A DNA stretch of 64,000 nucleotides, from positions 12,978,501-13,042,500 of the forward strand of contig NW_025062476.1 of NCBI RefSeq assembly GCF_000002995.4, written 5' to 3'. Under the pieces are notes generated by a model that saw only the letters and a program-made list of their open reading frames with translations, was not told the origin of the DNA and ran no database searches. Each line of letters opens with the position of its first letter. Position 1 is the first letter of the stretch. Positions 42,873-55,700 of the stretch are shown here, in pieces. This DNA comes from Brugia malayi. Its lineage: Eukaryota > Nematoda > Chromadorea > Rhabditida > Onchocercidae. Made by a program: the position numbers and the translations under genes.

Positions 42873-42991
42873 TAGCAATAATAATAAATATAATAGTAAT
42901 AATAGTGATAATGACAACAATGATAATATTATTTTGTTCAATAAGAATGAATCATTTTGAGCAGTCACTTAAATTAATGCATGAAAAAAAT

Positions 42992-43336
42992 GATCAGTAA
43001 TTTGAATTATGATAAGATGATGATAATGAATATGATAATAATATTGCTCTAATAAAAAATGATCAGTAATGTGAATTATGATAAGATGATGATAATGAAT
43101 ATGATAATAATATTGCTCTAATAAAAAATGATCAGTAATGTGAATTATGATAAGATGATGATAATGAATATGATAATAATATTGCTCTAATAAAAAATGA
43201 TCAGTAATGTGAATTATGATAAGATGATGATAATGAATATGATAATAATATTGCTCTAATAAAAAATGATCAGTAATGTGAATTATGATAAGATGATGAT
43301 AATGAATATGATAATAATATTGCACTAATAAAAAAT
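42992..43336. repeat. 69-bp tandem repeat, five near-identical copies
   Basis: GATCAGTAAT starts at 42992, 43061, 43130, 43199 and 43268, a strict 69-bp period. Only a few bases differ, in the first and last copies. Since 69 is a multiple of three, the - strand shows a 125-codon open frame with a 23-residue repeat (phrases such as HFLLEQYYYHIHYHH); this is expected from the period and is not evidence of a gene. Confidence 0.95.
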
Positions 43337-44581
43337 GGCTTTCCATCCATTTTCAATTTTATGGACGAATGCAAATTTCATTTCTATTAAAATGAAGACG
43401 ATTAAATGAAATTTTTCAGCAAAAAGAATGAAAAAGATAAAAAAAAAAAGTGAGAAAAGATAAAGTAAACAAAGTTTTTATTATTATTATCCTCTTTTAT
43501 TGTTGAAAAATCAAAAAAAAAAAGAGTAAAAAATTAAACTTTTTTTCCATTTAATTATTATCTCATTTCTTTTGGTTAAATTTTAATGAAAAATATGCTT
43601 TATATTATGTAGTACAGAATATTACTTACTTACTGATTACTTATAAATGTTAGCATGAATATAATTAATTATTAATTAAGTTAGCAAAAAATTTTTTTTT
43701 CAAACAACATAAATATTTATTAAATAATATTAAAGCATTAATTCAATGAGTTATTTTTGCTTCCAATAGATGGAAAAAAAAATGATTCAATATGTGAAAT
43801 GAATCAAATTCAAACACCGATCAAATTTGATTTAATACACAAAAAAAAAAAAAAAAAAAGAATAAAACTAATACTTTAAATCATAAATTAAAAGAAAAAA
43901 CAAAAAACGAAAAAAACGATTAATTTTATGCTTAGTATTAACGTCAAACTAAGCATCAAATAAAATAATCACATTTTATTGTCTTTGTTTATTTTTTCTT
44001 TTAATACGATTAATACAATCAATAAAAAAAAAAATAATAAAAAATTAAAATTTTGAAAATTTAAACTAACTTAAAAAAACTGTGACCCAAATTTTATCAG
44101 CTGCCATTATATTTGTTAGTTTCAATTATCCTCCAACGATATGTATTTATACATATTTTTTTTTTATTATACAAATATGATTTTAAAAATATTTCATTGA
44201 AAATTTTCATTCCTATTATATTATCAATAAAATTTTCGTTTATAAATTTTTTATTTGTAAAAAAATGGCTGAAATTTTATTCCCCAAAGCGAAATATTTC
44301 AATTTATTTATTATATTTAAAAAAACTTTTTTTTTTCCTTTCTTTAGTAAAAAAAAAAAAAAAAATAAAAAATGTTTTTTCCATATTTTAATAATTATGT
44401 TATGTTAGCATTTTTTATTTTGAAATAGAAAAAAATATTTGATAAAAATGAAATAATGCAAAAAATTATTTTGTATTTTAATTTAAAAATTTTTTACGTC
44501 ACTTTCTTTTTTTCTTTTTTATAAACTTTTAATCTTTGCAACTACCAAATTTTTTCTTGATTTATCTTTATCTTTCTCTCT

Positions 44582-44587
<6 letters not shown>

Positions 44588-44676
<89 letters not shown>
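44588..44676. repeat. TC dinucleotide microsatellite, about 90 bp
   Basis: Uninterrupted TC units flanked by TCCCTCCC on the left. It is a homopyrimidine tract able in principle to form triplex DNA. Confidence 0.95.
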
Positions 44677-44679
<3 letters not shown>

Positions 44680-45231
44680 GAGTCCTTCTCATTAACATTT
44701 GCGCAATTTTCTTCTTTTAATTGTATTAATTTTTATACTTAATTTAGATCAATGATCCATTTTTTTTTTTCATTATTCTTGTTTATAGTACAATTGATTA
44801 AATTATGTCAAATAATTATTTCAAAAATTTTAATATTACATAATTATAACTTATAACATATTGAAATAATTAATCATATATTAATTTATAAATTTTTACT
44901 TTAAAAAGTTTTATTATTTCTTTTTTAAAATTGTTATTTCTTTTTTTTTGTGTTTATTTTTATGATAATATTATCATTTAATCAGTGCCTATTTTTTAAC
45001 TTTTCATTTTTTTCTTTTTTTCATTGTTTCAGATAGTTTTTTTTTTTTTCTGTTGTAATTACAATTTGATAAAAATATTTCTCTACGATTACGTGTCTAC
45101 GTGTTCGCATTACGTGTACTTCTGTGTATTTATTCCTGTCACGTTTAAATTTATATATTTATGTGCTTAAATGTATACATTAAACATTTAAATTAATGTA
45201 TATGTGTATGTTTATTTGCATGTGTTTGTAC

Positions 45232-45360
45232 GTGAATATACGTATATGTATGTATGTGTGTATGTGTATGTGAATATACGTATATGTATGTATGTGTGTA
45301 TGTGTATGTGAATATACGTATATGTATGTATGTGTGTATGTGTATGTGAATATACGTATG
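45232..45360. repeat. 38-bp tandem repeat, about four copies
   Basis: GAATATACGTAT starts at 45234, 45272, 45310 and 45348, a 38-bp period. The unit continues with ATGTATGTATGTGTGTATGT. A related copy sits at about 45464, after a spacer that itself resembles 45195-45232. Confidence 0.9.
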
Positions 45361-45561
45361 TTGTTTACACGTATACGTCACACATCTAAACTAAATATAT
45401 TAATATAATAAATGTATGTTTATTTGTACGTGTTTATACGTGGATATATGTGTGTGCATGTGAATATACGTATGTTTGGCACATGTCTTGTGTATGTATG
45501 TGACTTTAGTTGTATGTGTGTGTGTGTTGTATGTGTGTGTCTGTTGTATGTGTGTGTCTGT

Positions 45562-45787
<226 letters not shown>

Positions 45788-46379
45788 ACATTTAAACCAG
45801 TATATGCTATTAGTGATGGTTGTGGTTGTAAACTGAAGCGCAATGGGACAAAAATGATAGATGAAGAAGGCGCTAAAACAGGTTTTCATCTAATGTTTAC
45901 AAGAAAAATAGTACAAAGAGAGGAGAGAAGAGGAAGGGAAAAGAAAGAAAGAAAGAAAAAAGAAAAAAAAAATTCATTTCAACAAATTACATTGCAAATT
46001 TCTTTTAAAAAACAAAAATTTTTCGTGTCTTTCTTTCTTTCTTTTTTTCTTTCTTTTGTATCGAAAATAATAAAAAAATAAAATAATGAAAATTTAATAA
46101 AATATTTATGATAAAATTAAAAATTAAACAAACAAAAACAAAGGAATGAAAAAGAAAAAAAGGATAATATTATAAGAGTTTGAATAAAAAATTGGTATTT
46201 TTTATTTCTAATTGAAATTTTTAAATTTATAAATATTATAATTCGTTTTTCTTATTTGATTTGCTTTTTTTTGTTTTATTTTCTAAAAGTAATAATAAAA
46301 ATAAGTTTATAAATGAATAATATATGCATATCATTTCTAAAACAAATAATATTAAAAAACCATTAATCATATTATTATT

Positions 46380-46640
46380 ACGATTATTACTGTTATTGTT
46401 TTTATTAATGGTTATTATTATCATTATTAATGCTACTAATAGTTATCATTACCATTATTAGTGCCATTAATGGTTATTATTATCATTATTAATGCTATTA
46501 ATGGTTATTATTATCATTATTAATGCTATTAATGGTTATTATTATCATTATTAATGCTACTAATAGTTATCATTATCATTATTAGTGCCATTAATGGTTA
46601 TTATTATCATTATTAATGCTATTAATGGTTATTCTTATCA
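46380..46640. repeat. 31-bp minisatellite, about eight degenerate copies
   Basis: AATGCTATTAATGGTTATTA recurs at about 31-bp steps (46491, 46522, 46553 and so on), with variants reading AGTGCCATTAATGG and AATGCTACTAATAG. Confidence 0.85.
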
Positions 46641-47144
46641 ATGCTAGCTTGCATTGTTTACGTAATAGTAAGCTAATTATATAATTTAATAATTAATAAT
46701 GATAGCAATAATATTTTCATTTCTAATTTTTTTTTTTTTTTTTGCATAAATCATTTTCAAATATCAAAAAAAAAAAAAGAAATTAAAAGAAAGAGGAAAG
46801 AATGAGAAAAAGAATGCAAATATTGCTTATTTCATACGAATTGAGTTGAATTTGTTAACTGTAAGCTTATCATACTTAAAAAAAATTTTTATCATTCCAA
46901 TCCAACAAGAAGAAAAAAAATTGTTCCATTACTTATCAGTGATATCTTCTCTTGCAATCATTCAATCAAAAAATCGTAATTTCTTTATAAATAACTTTGA
47001 TAAAAAGAAAGAGAGAGAGAGAGAGAAAAGAAAACTATTATTTTTTTATTAGTGTTATATGCATTTATTTAATTTACTTTAGCATAATTTTAATATCAAA
47101 AAATTATCAAAAAAAAAAAAAAAAAAAATGATAGAAAGATAAGA

Positions 47145-47300
47145 AATTTTTATTTCAATTTTAAATGTATAATTATTTATACGTATTTTTTATTTCAATT
47201 TTAAATGTATAATTATTTATATGTATTTTTTATTTCAATTTTAAATGTATAATTATTTATATGCATTTTTTATTTCAATTTTAAATGTGTAATTCTTATA
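47145..47300. repeat. 40-bp tandem repeat, four copies
   Basis: TTTCAATTTTAAATGTATAA recurs with a 40-bp period (TTAAATGTAT at 47161, 47201, 47241; TTAAATGTGT at 47281). Confidence 0.9.
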
Positions 47301-48783
47301 TTGAAAGTATTTAATTTTTTTTTTGTAGAAATAATATAGTATTTTGCAAATTTCATCTCTTTTTTTTCATATCATTAATAAAACTAATTTTCGAATAAAC
47401 AAAAAAAAAAATTTTTTTTTGTTTTTTTTTTCTAAAGAAAGAAAAAAAGATTTTTTAACTCCAAAATAAAAAGTGAAAAAAACTATACCAATCAATTTCA
47501 AATGATAAATGATGATTAATTAAATTTAAGCACAAAAAAAATTACATTCACTTATTTTATTCTTTTTTTTTAATTTTTTTTCTTCAACGATATTTTTGTT
47601 AACCTAACTAATTTTTTCTCATTTGTGAAACTTTTTTTTATTACCAATTTTTTTTTTTTTTTTTTTTTTACTTGAAAAATTAAAGAAAATGAAAAATTTG
47701 AGCGAAATATATAACTTTTTGAATTTTTTTTTTTTTAAAAAAAAAGGGAGGAAAAAAATGAAATGAATTTGTGATTATTTTTTGAAGTAGAAAATTTGTA
47801 ATTTATATATGATTGATTAAATGCACATTTATTTGAAATATTTTTTTTTTTTTTTTTTTTGTTATTCGATTAAATAAATTTAAAATTTAATTATTATAAA
47901 TGCAAGAAGAAAAATAAAAATTTTTTTTGAATGATTAAATTTTCTTCTTTTCCTTTTCATTGCTTATCAATGAATTATTTATTGACATTAACGTTCATTT
48001 TTTTATCAAAAAAAATTTTTTTTTTCTCCAAGTTTTTTTAATTAAAATAATACAGAAAATTCGTACTAAACTACTTTTATTATTTTCGAATATTTGAATT
48101 AATTTTTATATTTGGGAAAAAAAAATTATAAAATTTCAATAGACTAAAAAATTTATTACACCAAAATATGAAATATGAATAATTTATTTTTTCCTTTATT
48201 ATAATCACAATAACAACAACTTAAAAAGCAAAAAAGTTTTGAATACTCAAATTTATTTAGATTATTGCTAATAAAATAAAATTTTAACTTTAATATATTT
48301 TTTTTTTAATTTTCACAAACATAGTATACTTGATTTTAGGTAATATCTTATTATTATTCATCAGTTTTATTTGATTTTTACATTTTAATATATTGTAATT
48401 CCTATTTTAAATTCTTTTAAAAAATAAGTTCATTAATATCTATTAGAATTTAAATAATATAATATTTGTTAATATATTTTTTTTTATTAATATCAATGTG
48501 ATAATTATTTATTTTTTTCTCAATTATAATTCTTTTCAAGTGTTATTGAAATATCTTAATTTTGTTTTTCCTTATCAATTTACGTCGATAATTTTAGCCA
48601 TCATAGATTAATCTGATCAAATAAAATTTATAAAAACTGGTTCATTGTTCTACCAATTAAAATTTATGATGCATAAACATTTTAATGTTAAAAATTTTTA
48701 TGATTCTACAAATATTTTTAGTATTAAACGACTCAAAAATAAGATATTATCATTGCATTAAAAATATTTATCACTTTTACTAA

Positions 48784-49035
48784 CAATAAATTATTATTAT
48801 TTTACTTTTATTAAACTATTTATTGGCAATATTAAATTATCATTATTTTATTTTTATTAAGCTAATTATTGGCAATGTTAAATTATTATTATTATTTTAC
48901 TTTTATTAAGCTAATTATTGGCAATGTTAAATTATTATTATTATTTTACTTTTATTAAGCTAATTATTGGCAATATTAAATTATTATTATTATTTTACTT
49001 TTATTAAGCTAATTATTGGCAATGTTAAATTATTA
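48784..49035. repeat. 49-bp tandem repeat, about five copies
   Basis: The word TTATTGGCAAT ends units at about 48825, 48871, 48920, 48969 and 49018. The first interval is 46 bp and the rest 49 bp, a difference of one TTA unit. Confidence 0.9.
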
Positions 49036-51260
49036 TTAACATTTTTTTTTTTCTTCTTTTTTGCTTCATTTAATCATTTTCTTTTTATTTACTTACAAAT
49101 ACATTCCATTTACATTATTAAACATGTCATTCCAAAATTAATTCATTAATTTTCTTATCAATCACATTGATAAGAAAATTAAGTTAATAATGCTGTTTAA
49201 TTTCATCAAATTATAGTAATAAAATGATAGAATGCTTATCAGACTAACTTACCATTTAAAGTATTTATCAGTTCAATCATTTAATCATTTGCTCATTCAT
49301 TCATTCATTCACTGTTTTAAGTAATTTGTGCAAAAAAAAAAAAAAAAAATTATTACTTTTCTTTTTTCTTTTTTAAAATCTATGAAAATGGTTTTTTTCA
49401 AAAAAAAAAAAAAAAAAAAAAAAAATGGAAAAAAGGAAATATTTAAAAAATGAAACAAAAAAAAAAAAAAAAATTGTTTATTATTATCATTGCTAAAATG
49501 ATTTCTTTTGATAAAAAAGAGAAGAAAAAATTATTGCATTTTTCTGTTTTTTTCTTTTTTGAAAAAAATTTTTTTGAATAATAGCAAAATTTGTTTTTTG
49601 ATTTCATTTTTTTTTTCCTTTTTTGCTTGATTCTTTAAAAAAATAAAAGACAATCATCAATTTTAATTGAATAATAACATGCAACGATTTAATTAATTAA
49701 TTAATTAATTGTTAAATTTTCAAATTTGATGGATGAATTTGATCTTTTAGCATTTCATTGTAAATGGTATTATTAATATTACTACATACAAAAAAAAAAA
49801 AAAAAATGGATAAAAATTACTCATTAATTAATTAATAATTTCATTATATATTGTTAATTATGATTGTACTAAATAAAAAAACTTTTTTTTTTATATTTCA
49901 AAGAAAAAATCTAATGAATTTCTAATTAATGAATTAAATTAATTGAATTAATGAGTTAAATTAATGATTAAAGTTTTTTTTTTTCAATTTTTACCTCAGT
50001 TTTATCTTATTTATTTGTTAAATTTTTATTTTTTGATTTAAATTTTTATTTATTTGTCTTATTTTTGCACATAAATGTTTTTATTGTTTACTGTAATTTG
50101 AATATTTTCTTTATTCCTATAAATTTCATTAAATTTTCATGAAAGAAAAAGAAGAAAAGATTGAAAAATATTTTATAAATTCTTTCTTTCTGTAACTTTT
50201 TGCCTCTGCTAAACTTTTTTTTTTTTTTTGGTTTTATTTTCAAATTGAAATCACATAAAAACTATTTTTATGCTTAAATACAAATAAATTCATTTCATTA
50301 AAATTTCAAAAACATTTCAATTGCATGCAATTTTTGTTGTCAGTAAAAAAAAAAAAAACATTTTTTTTCCTTCTTTTTCCTTTTTTTTTTTTGTCTTAAA
50401 ATGTTTTCATATTTTCATAAAGATGAAAATGCAAAAGTTTTAATGTTTTTTTTTTTTTTTTTTCAAAATGTTTTAAAATTATTTTATAATTGTATGAATT
50501 TTTTTTTTTTTGAAGAAGAAGAAGAAAGGGCAAAAGAAATGAAATGGAAAAAAAAAAGTTTTTTGATGATTAAGTATTATTATCAAATATAATCATATGT
50601 TTGAAGTATATATTTTTATATTTTAAAAAATTTTATATATTTTTTTTCTATTTCTCTTTTTCTTCTAAATTTATTATGTAATCCGGTTTTTCCTCCATTT
50701 TTCATTTTTGTTAATTGCTTCACAAAAATTAAATAATTTTTGTGAAGCAATTATTCATTTGGAGAAAAAAAAAAAAGAAAATTTTTATTTTGAAATGATA
50801 AGAATGTTATTAATGATTAGTTGATAAGGAATGAATTGGAGGTGTTAATGTGATAAATGAGATATGATTAGAAGTGTTAATAGGACAGAAAATAGGATAA
50901 AAATTTATGATTTTATTAGTTATTATGCAAAAAGAAGAAAAAAAAAATTTTAACAAAATTAGTTGTTCAAATGAGAGAGATTTTTTCCTACGATTTGCAA
51001 AAAAATATGCAAAAATATATCAAATAATTTATCATATTTTTTTTTTTTTAAATTATTAATATTGTCATGGTGATAAGCAAAATTTATTAAATAGCATTAA
51101 TTATTATTTTTTAAAAATAATTTTTAAATTTATGAATTAACCGCATTTAACATTATCAAACGTTTAATAGTTCATTTGTTAGAATTTTTAGAATTGAAAA
51201 TGTTAGAAAATGATTTTAGTTTTTTTCTTTTTCAAAAAAATTAAATGATTATTTAATTTC
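49036..51260. other. Upstream flank of the transporter gene
   Basis: No exon supported. It carries two near-perfect hairpins (49146-49182 and 50712-50753) and several GATA-type words between 49150 and 49272. The remaining sequence is A/T runs. The open frame at 50401-50592 is low complexity. Confidence 0.6.
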
Positions 51261-51272
51261 ATTAATTTTTAG
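51261..51272 (+). promoter_or_regulatory. Candidate spliced-leader (outron) acceptor of the transporter gene
   Basis: ATTAATTTTTAG ends at 51272, 26 bases before the ATG. An in-frame TGA lies nine bases before the ATG, so coding cannot extend into an upstream exon in this frame. This fits trans-splicing to a short 5' UTR, though a cis-spliced non-coding exon is also possible. Confidence 0.45.
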
Positions 51273-51298
51273 ATTTCAAATTTTTGAAGTGAAACATA

Positions 51299-52663
51299 AT
51301 GGTTGTTCGAGAAGCACCAGGACATGGCTTAGGATGGATCGTTGCAGCATTCTTTATCGTTGCTGATATGGTTGGTGGCGGAATTGTCGCAATGCCTGTT
51401 GCATTTCTTGAAACAGGTAAATCATAAAATGAAAGAGAAAATAATATAATATTTGATTTTTTTTTTTTTAGCTTTGCTTTTTTCAATTGTTTTGTCAAAT
51501 GGTCTATCATTTTTTTTCTTTTATTTTTACTCCTATTTTTTTTTTTTTTTTTGAGATCATAAAAATGGGAACGAAAACTTAGGTTCGAGATGGAAGTTCA
51601 AGTCTAGGCCAGAAATGAAAGCCTAGACTTGAAAAAGTTAATTTTGCTAAGCCTTTTCTAGGGAAATAATTTATAGTTACAACAAAAAGAAAAAAAATGT
51701 TTATTATTAAATGATCAAATGAATTATCATATTGATTTTTTCATGATTTCTCATTTAAATTATTTTAGTACAAAAAAAAAAAGATTTGCTTTTAGGTTGA
51801 CAAAGTTAGATTGAAATTTTTTTTTTAAATAAAATAATCTATTTATAGTTTTTCTTTTTTTTTTTTTTTTTTAAATCTGCTAACATATAATTTTAAATGA
51901 AATATTTTGAAATTAAATTTCACATTCATATTGTATTTTAATTTTGTTACTTATTTAATTAGAATACTTTTATAATAAAAAAAAAAAACCAAAAAAATCT
52001 TTTTTGTAAATATTTATTCAATAATTAATTTTAATTTTTAGAAATTTTATAAATATAAAATAAAAAAAAAAATTTTTTTGCAAAATATTAGTTAGAAATA
52101 TTTATTTTTAGGACTTATTGTTGGTATTACATTTATGGTTGTGATAACAATATTCTTTGCATATACGGCACATTTACTTAGTGAAAATTGGATTATTATG
52201 CAGCAACGTTGGCCAATTTATCAAAATCATTGTCGTAAACCGTATCCTGAAATGGCAATGAGAAGTATGGGTAAAACAATGAAGTAATCATTTCAAATTT
52301 CATTTCTTTTTTAATTACCTTTTTTTTTTTTTTTTTAAATTATCTTTAATTATCTTCTTTTTTCATATTTTATCCTGTTATAATAATAATATAATAATGA
52401 TAATTTAATAATAATACTAGTTTCAATTATATTTTCAACATTATTATTACAATAATATTATTATTATTATCACTACTCTTATCATTATTATTATTATTAC
52501 TAGTAACACTATTATTATCATTATTATCATTACCACTTATTACAGTTCCTATTATTTACTGTTGTTATTTATTATCATTATAGCTATTACTATTTATCGT
52601 TACTGTTATCATCATATTATTATTATCATCACTTGTTACAGTCCCTATTGCATTTACTGTTAC

Positions 52664-52712
<49 letters not shown>

Positions 52713-55700
52713 GTTACTACTATTTTTTTTAACATTTTCTAATATTTGATTAATTCAGAAAAAATTTTCAGGACAATTGCTGCTCGTATTGTTTATTTGA
52801 CAATGTTTGGTACATCAGTCGTATTCATACTACTTTCATCCAAAATTTTTCAACATTTTTTAGCATCATTTTTTGGTGTTAATATTAGCCTTTGTTATTT
52901 AATATGTGTTACAACCATTGCTATTATGCCACTTACATATCTGAAATCACCAGCTGATTTTTGGTAATATACAAAGATAATAATTATTATAATTTGTTTT
53001 TGTTGAATTAATTAATCAATTAATTAACTCTTATCATAACATTATCAGTTATGAATTCTGTAAGTTCAATTCTAATTAAAATAATGATAATTAAATTTTT
53101 TTTTTTCAGTTCATTTCATTTCAGGTTAGCAATTGTAATTGCAATGTTATGTACCGTTTTGGCCGTTTTATTGATTGCTTTAGGTATTAGCTTTGATATA
53201 AGCTCATGCATACCTGAAGCGCATTATCCGAAAGCTTCAATTAGTGGCGCAGTTGTCAGCTTAGGTACTTTTTTGTTTGCATTTAGTGGTCATCAGGTAT
53301 TTCCAACAATTCAACATGATATGTATCGTCCTATTGATTTCTCCAAATCAATCATTCTTGGCTTCTGTAGTAAGTTTATTTATTTATTTTTTTCAACTCT
53401 TCCTTTCTAAGGAAAAAATAAATTATATTAGAAAAGATTATTCAAAAAAAAAAAAAAAAAATGAAGCAAAAGTACACAGTAAAACTTAATTGAATAATTG
53501 TAATTCAATTTTTCAAAAAAAAAAAAAAAAACAAAAACAAAAATTTAACACAAATAAAAAAGAAGCAAAAAAAAAAAAAATAAATAAATAAACAGTGAAA
53601 TTTAATTTAATAATTGTAATTTAATTTTTCAAAAAAACAAAACAAAACGATAAACAAAAAAAAAACACATAAAATATAATAAAATTTTATTTTATTTTTA
53701 TTAAATTAACTGAAATTATGCTAACTATTGAAGATATAATTAAATTTTAAATTAAAAAAAATATATTAACAATTATTTTTCTTTTTGAACTACTTCATAA
53801 CCACAAACTATTTTACCCCAACCACTGAGCGTACGTGATGTAACGTGAAAAGTTTTGACTTACACATCCATGGAAATATGTTCATATGGACACAATTTCG
53901 AGTGCAAAACTGTAAAAACTAATCAAACTATTCTTTTCTAAGGAAAATCATCATTTAAAAAAAAAAAAACGAAACTATCTTTTTTTTTTTTTAAATAATT
54001 TAATTTTCTAAATATAAAATAATAATTTTAATTTTTTTTTTCTAATTATTGCAGTTGTTACCTTCCTATATATGCCATTATCAATTTATGGTTACTTAAC
54101 TTATGGTAGTAGCATGCATAGTTCAATAATTGATTCTGTACAAACACCATGGATCAGGCATACAGCTAATTTAACCATCGCAATTCATTGTATTCTTGCG
54201 CTAATTATTATGGTTAATCCATTAAATCAACAAGCTGAACATTTCTTTAATGCACCACATTGTTAGCTTCTTTTTTTTTAATTTTAATTTTTAAAAATTT
54301 GAAAAAAAGAGCAAAAAAAAAAAAAAAAATGTAAATTTTTGATTTAAATTTAAAAATTATACAAGTATTATGTATCGTTCTTTTTTTCTTTTTTTGCTTT
54401 AAAAAGAAAAGATTCATTTTATTTATTTTAATTTATATTTGAATTGGTTTTTTTTTTCTTTATTATCAATTCTATTTATGTATTTCTTTTTTTTGAATAT
54501 TAAATATTGAATTGTTTAATTAATTATAGTAGCTATTATTATGTAAATTTCTGGTCTATATTTTTGCTTTCTGTTTCCATAATTCAAAATATTTTTTAAT
54601 TAATTTAATTTTTCTTTTTCTTTCTTTTTTTTTTAAAGCATTTAGAATATAACGTAAATAAATACGTATCGGTACGATATTATTTTGAGCTATAACAATA
54701 ATTTTATAATTTAAAATATTTTTAATACAATTTGTTATTTTATTTTTATTATTATCTTTTATATTTTCTTTCATTTTATTTTTATTTTTATTTTTATTTT
54801 TTTTTTTTTAAAGCATTTGGAATACAACGTATACTAATACGTACGGGCGTACTTGGTACGATATTATTTTGCGCTCTAACCATACCTGATTTTGGACCAT
54901 TTATGAATTTAGTTGGTGCATTAACAAATCCACCAACATGTGTGGTACTACCAGCATTAACAAATTTATACCTTAATGCGATGTGTATTGATGAAAAAAT
55001 TCGTGATTATAAAATACCAACATTTCCGGAGTAAGTTATTCCGGAGCTCTAAACAAATTACTAATTCTTAATTAATAGAATTTAAAAGAAAAAAAAATTA
55101 AGCTGATTCTTTTTTTGAAAAAGGAAAAAAACGAATGTTTTGAAATTATTAATTTATTCAATGAAATAAATTTCAGTATCATTTGAATTGAAAAAAAAAA
55201 AATAATTTATAATTTATTCATAATCCAAAAAAAAAGACACATTTTGAAATTATTAATTTATTCGATTGAATAAATTTTATTTGAAATTGAAAAAGTAATT
55301 TGTGATTTTTTTTTTCTATAAATAATTTTTACAGAGTAATACGACGAACTGCTACAAAAAAATTACTTTGGAATGGTTTTATTATTGGTATGAATTTGTA
55401 TTTTGTTTTTTTATTTCCCATAAAATAAATTGAAGAAAGATTTTTAAAAAAAACTTTTAGTAATTTTTAAGCAAATAAAAAAATTACAAGTGCATAGATA
55501 TATAAATATTTAATATTTGCATATTTTTTAAAATATTTATTCATTATATCAATTAAAATTATAAAAAGTTTTTTGCGTACATTTTTTTTTTCTTTTACAT
55601 AAATTTTCTTAAATATACGAATGAATGTTTTTTATTTTGCTTTTTTTTTAAAATTTTTTTCAGTCTTTTTTTAGAAAAAAAAAAACGAATAAAAATAAAA

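Noticed and set aside
42992..43336. CRISPR-like array
   Set aside because: Copies are directly adjacent with no unique spacers, and the genome is eukaryotic.
42969..43346. 125-codon - strand open frame with a 23-residue repeat
   Set aside because: A 69-bp repeat keeps frames open by its period alone; no splice sites, no family resemblance and A/T-driven residues.
51575..51640. tRNA-like segment (GGTTCGAGA near a hairpin)
   Set aside because: No cloverleaf: acceptor, D and anticodon arms cannot be fitted around it.
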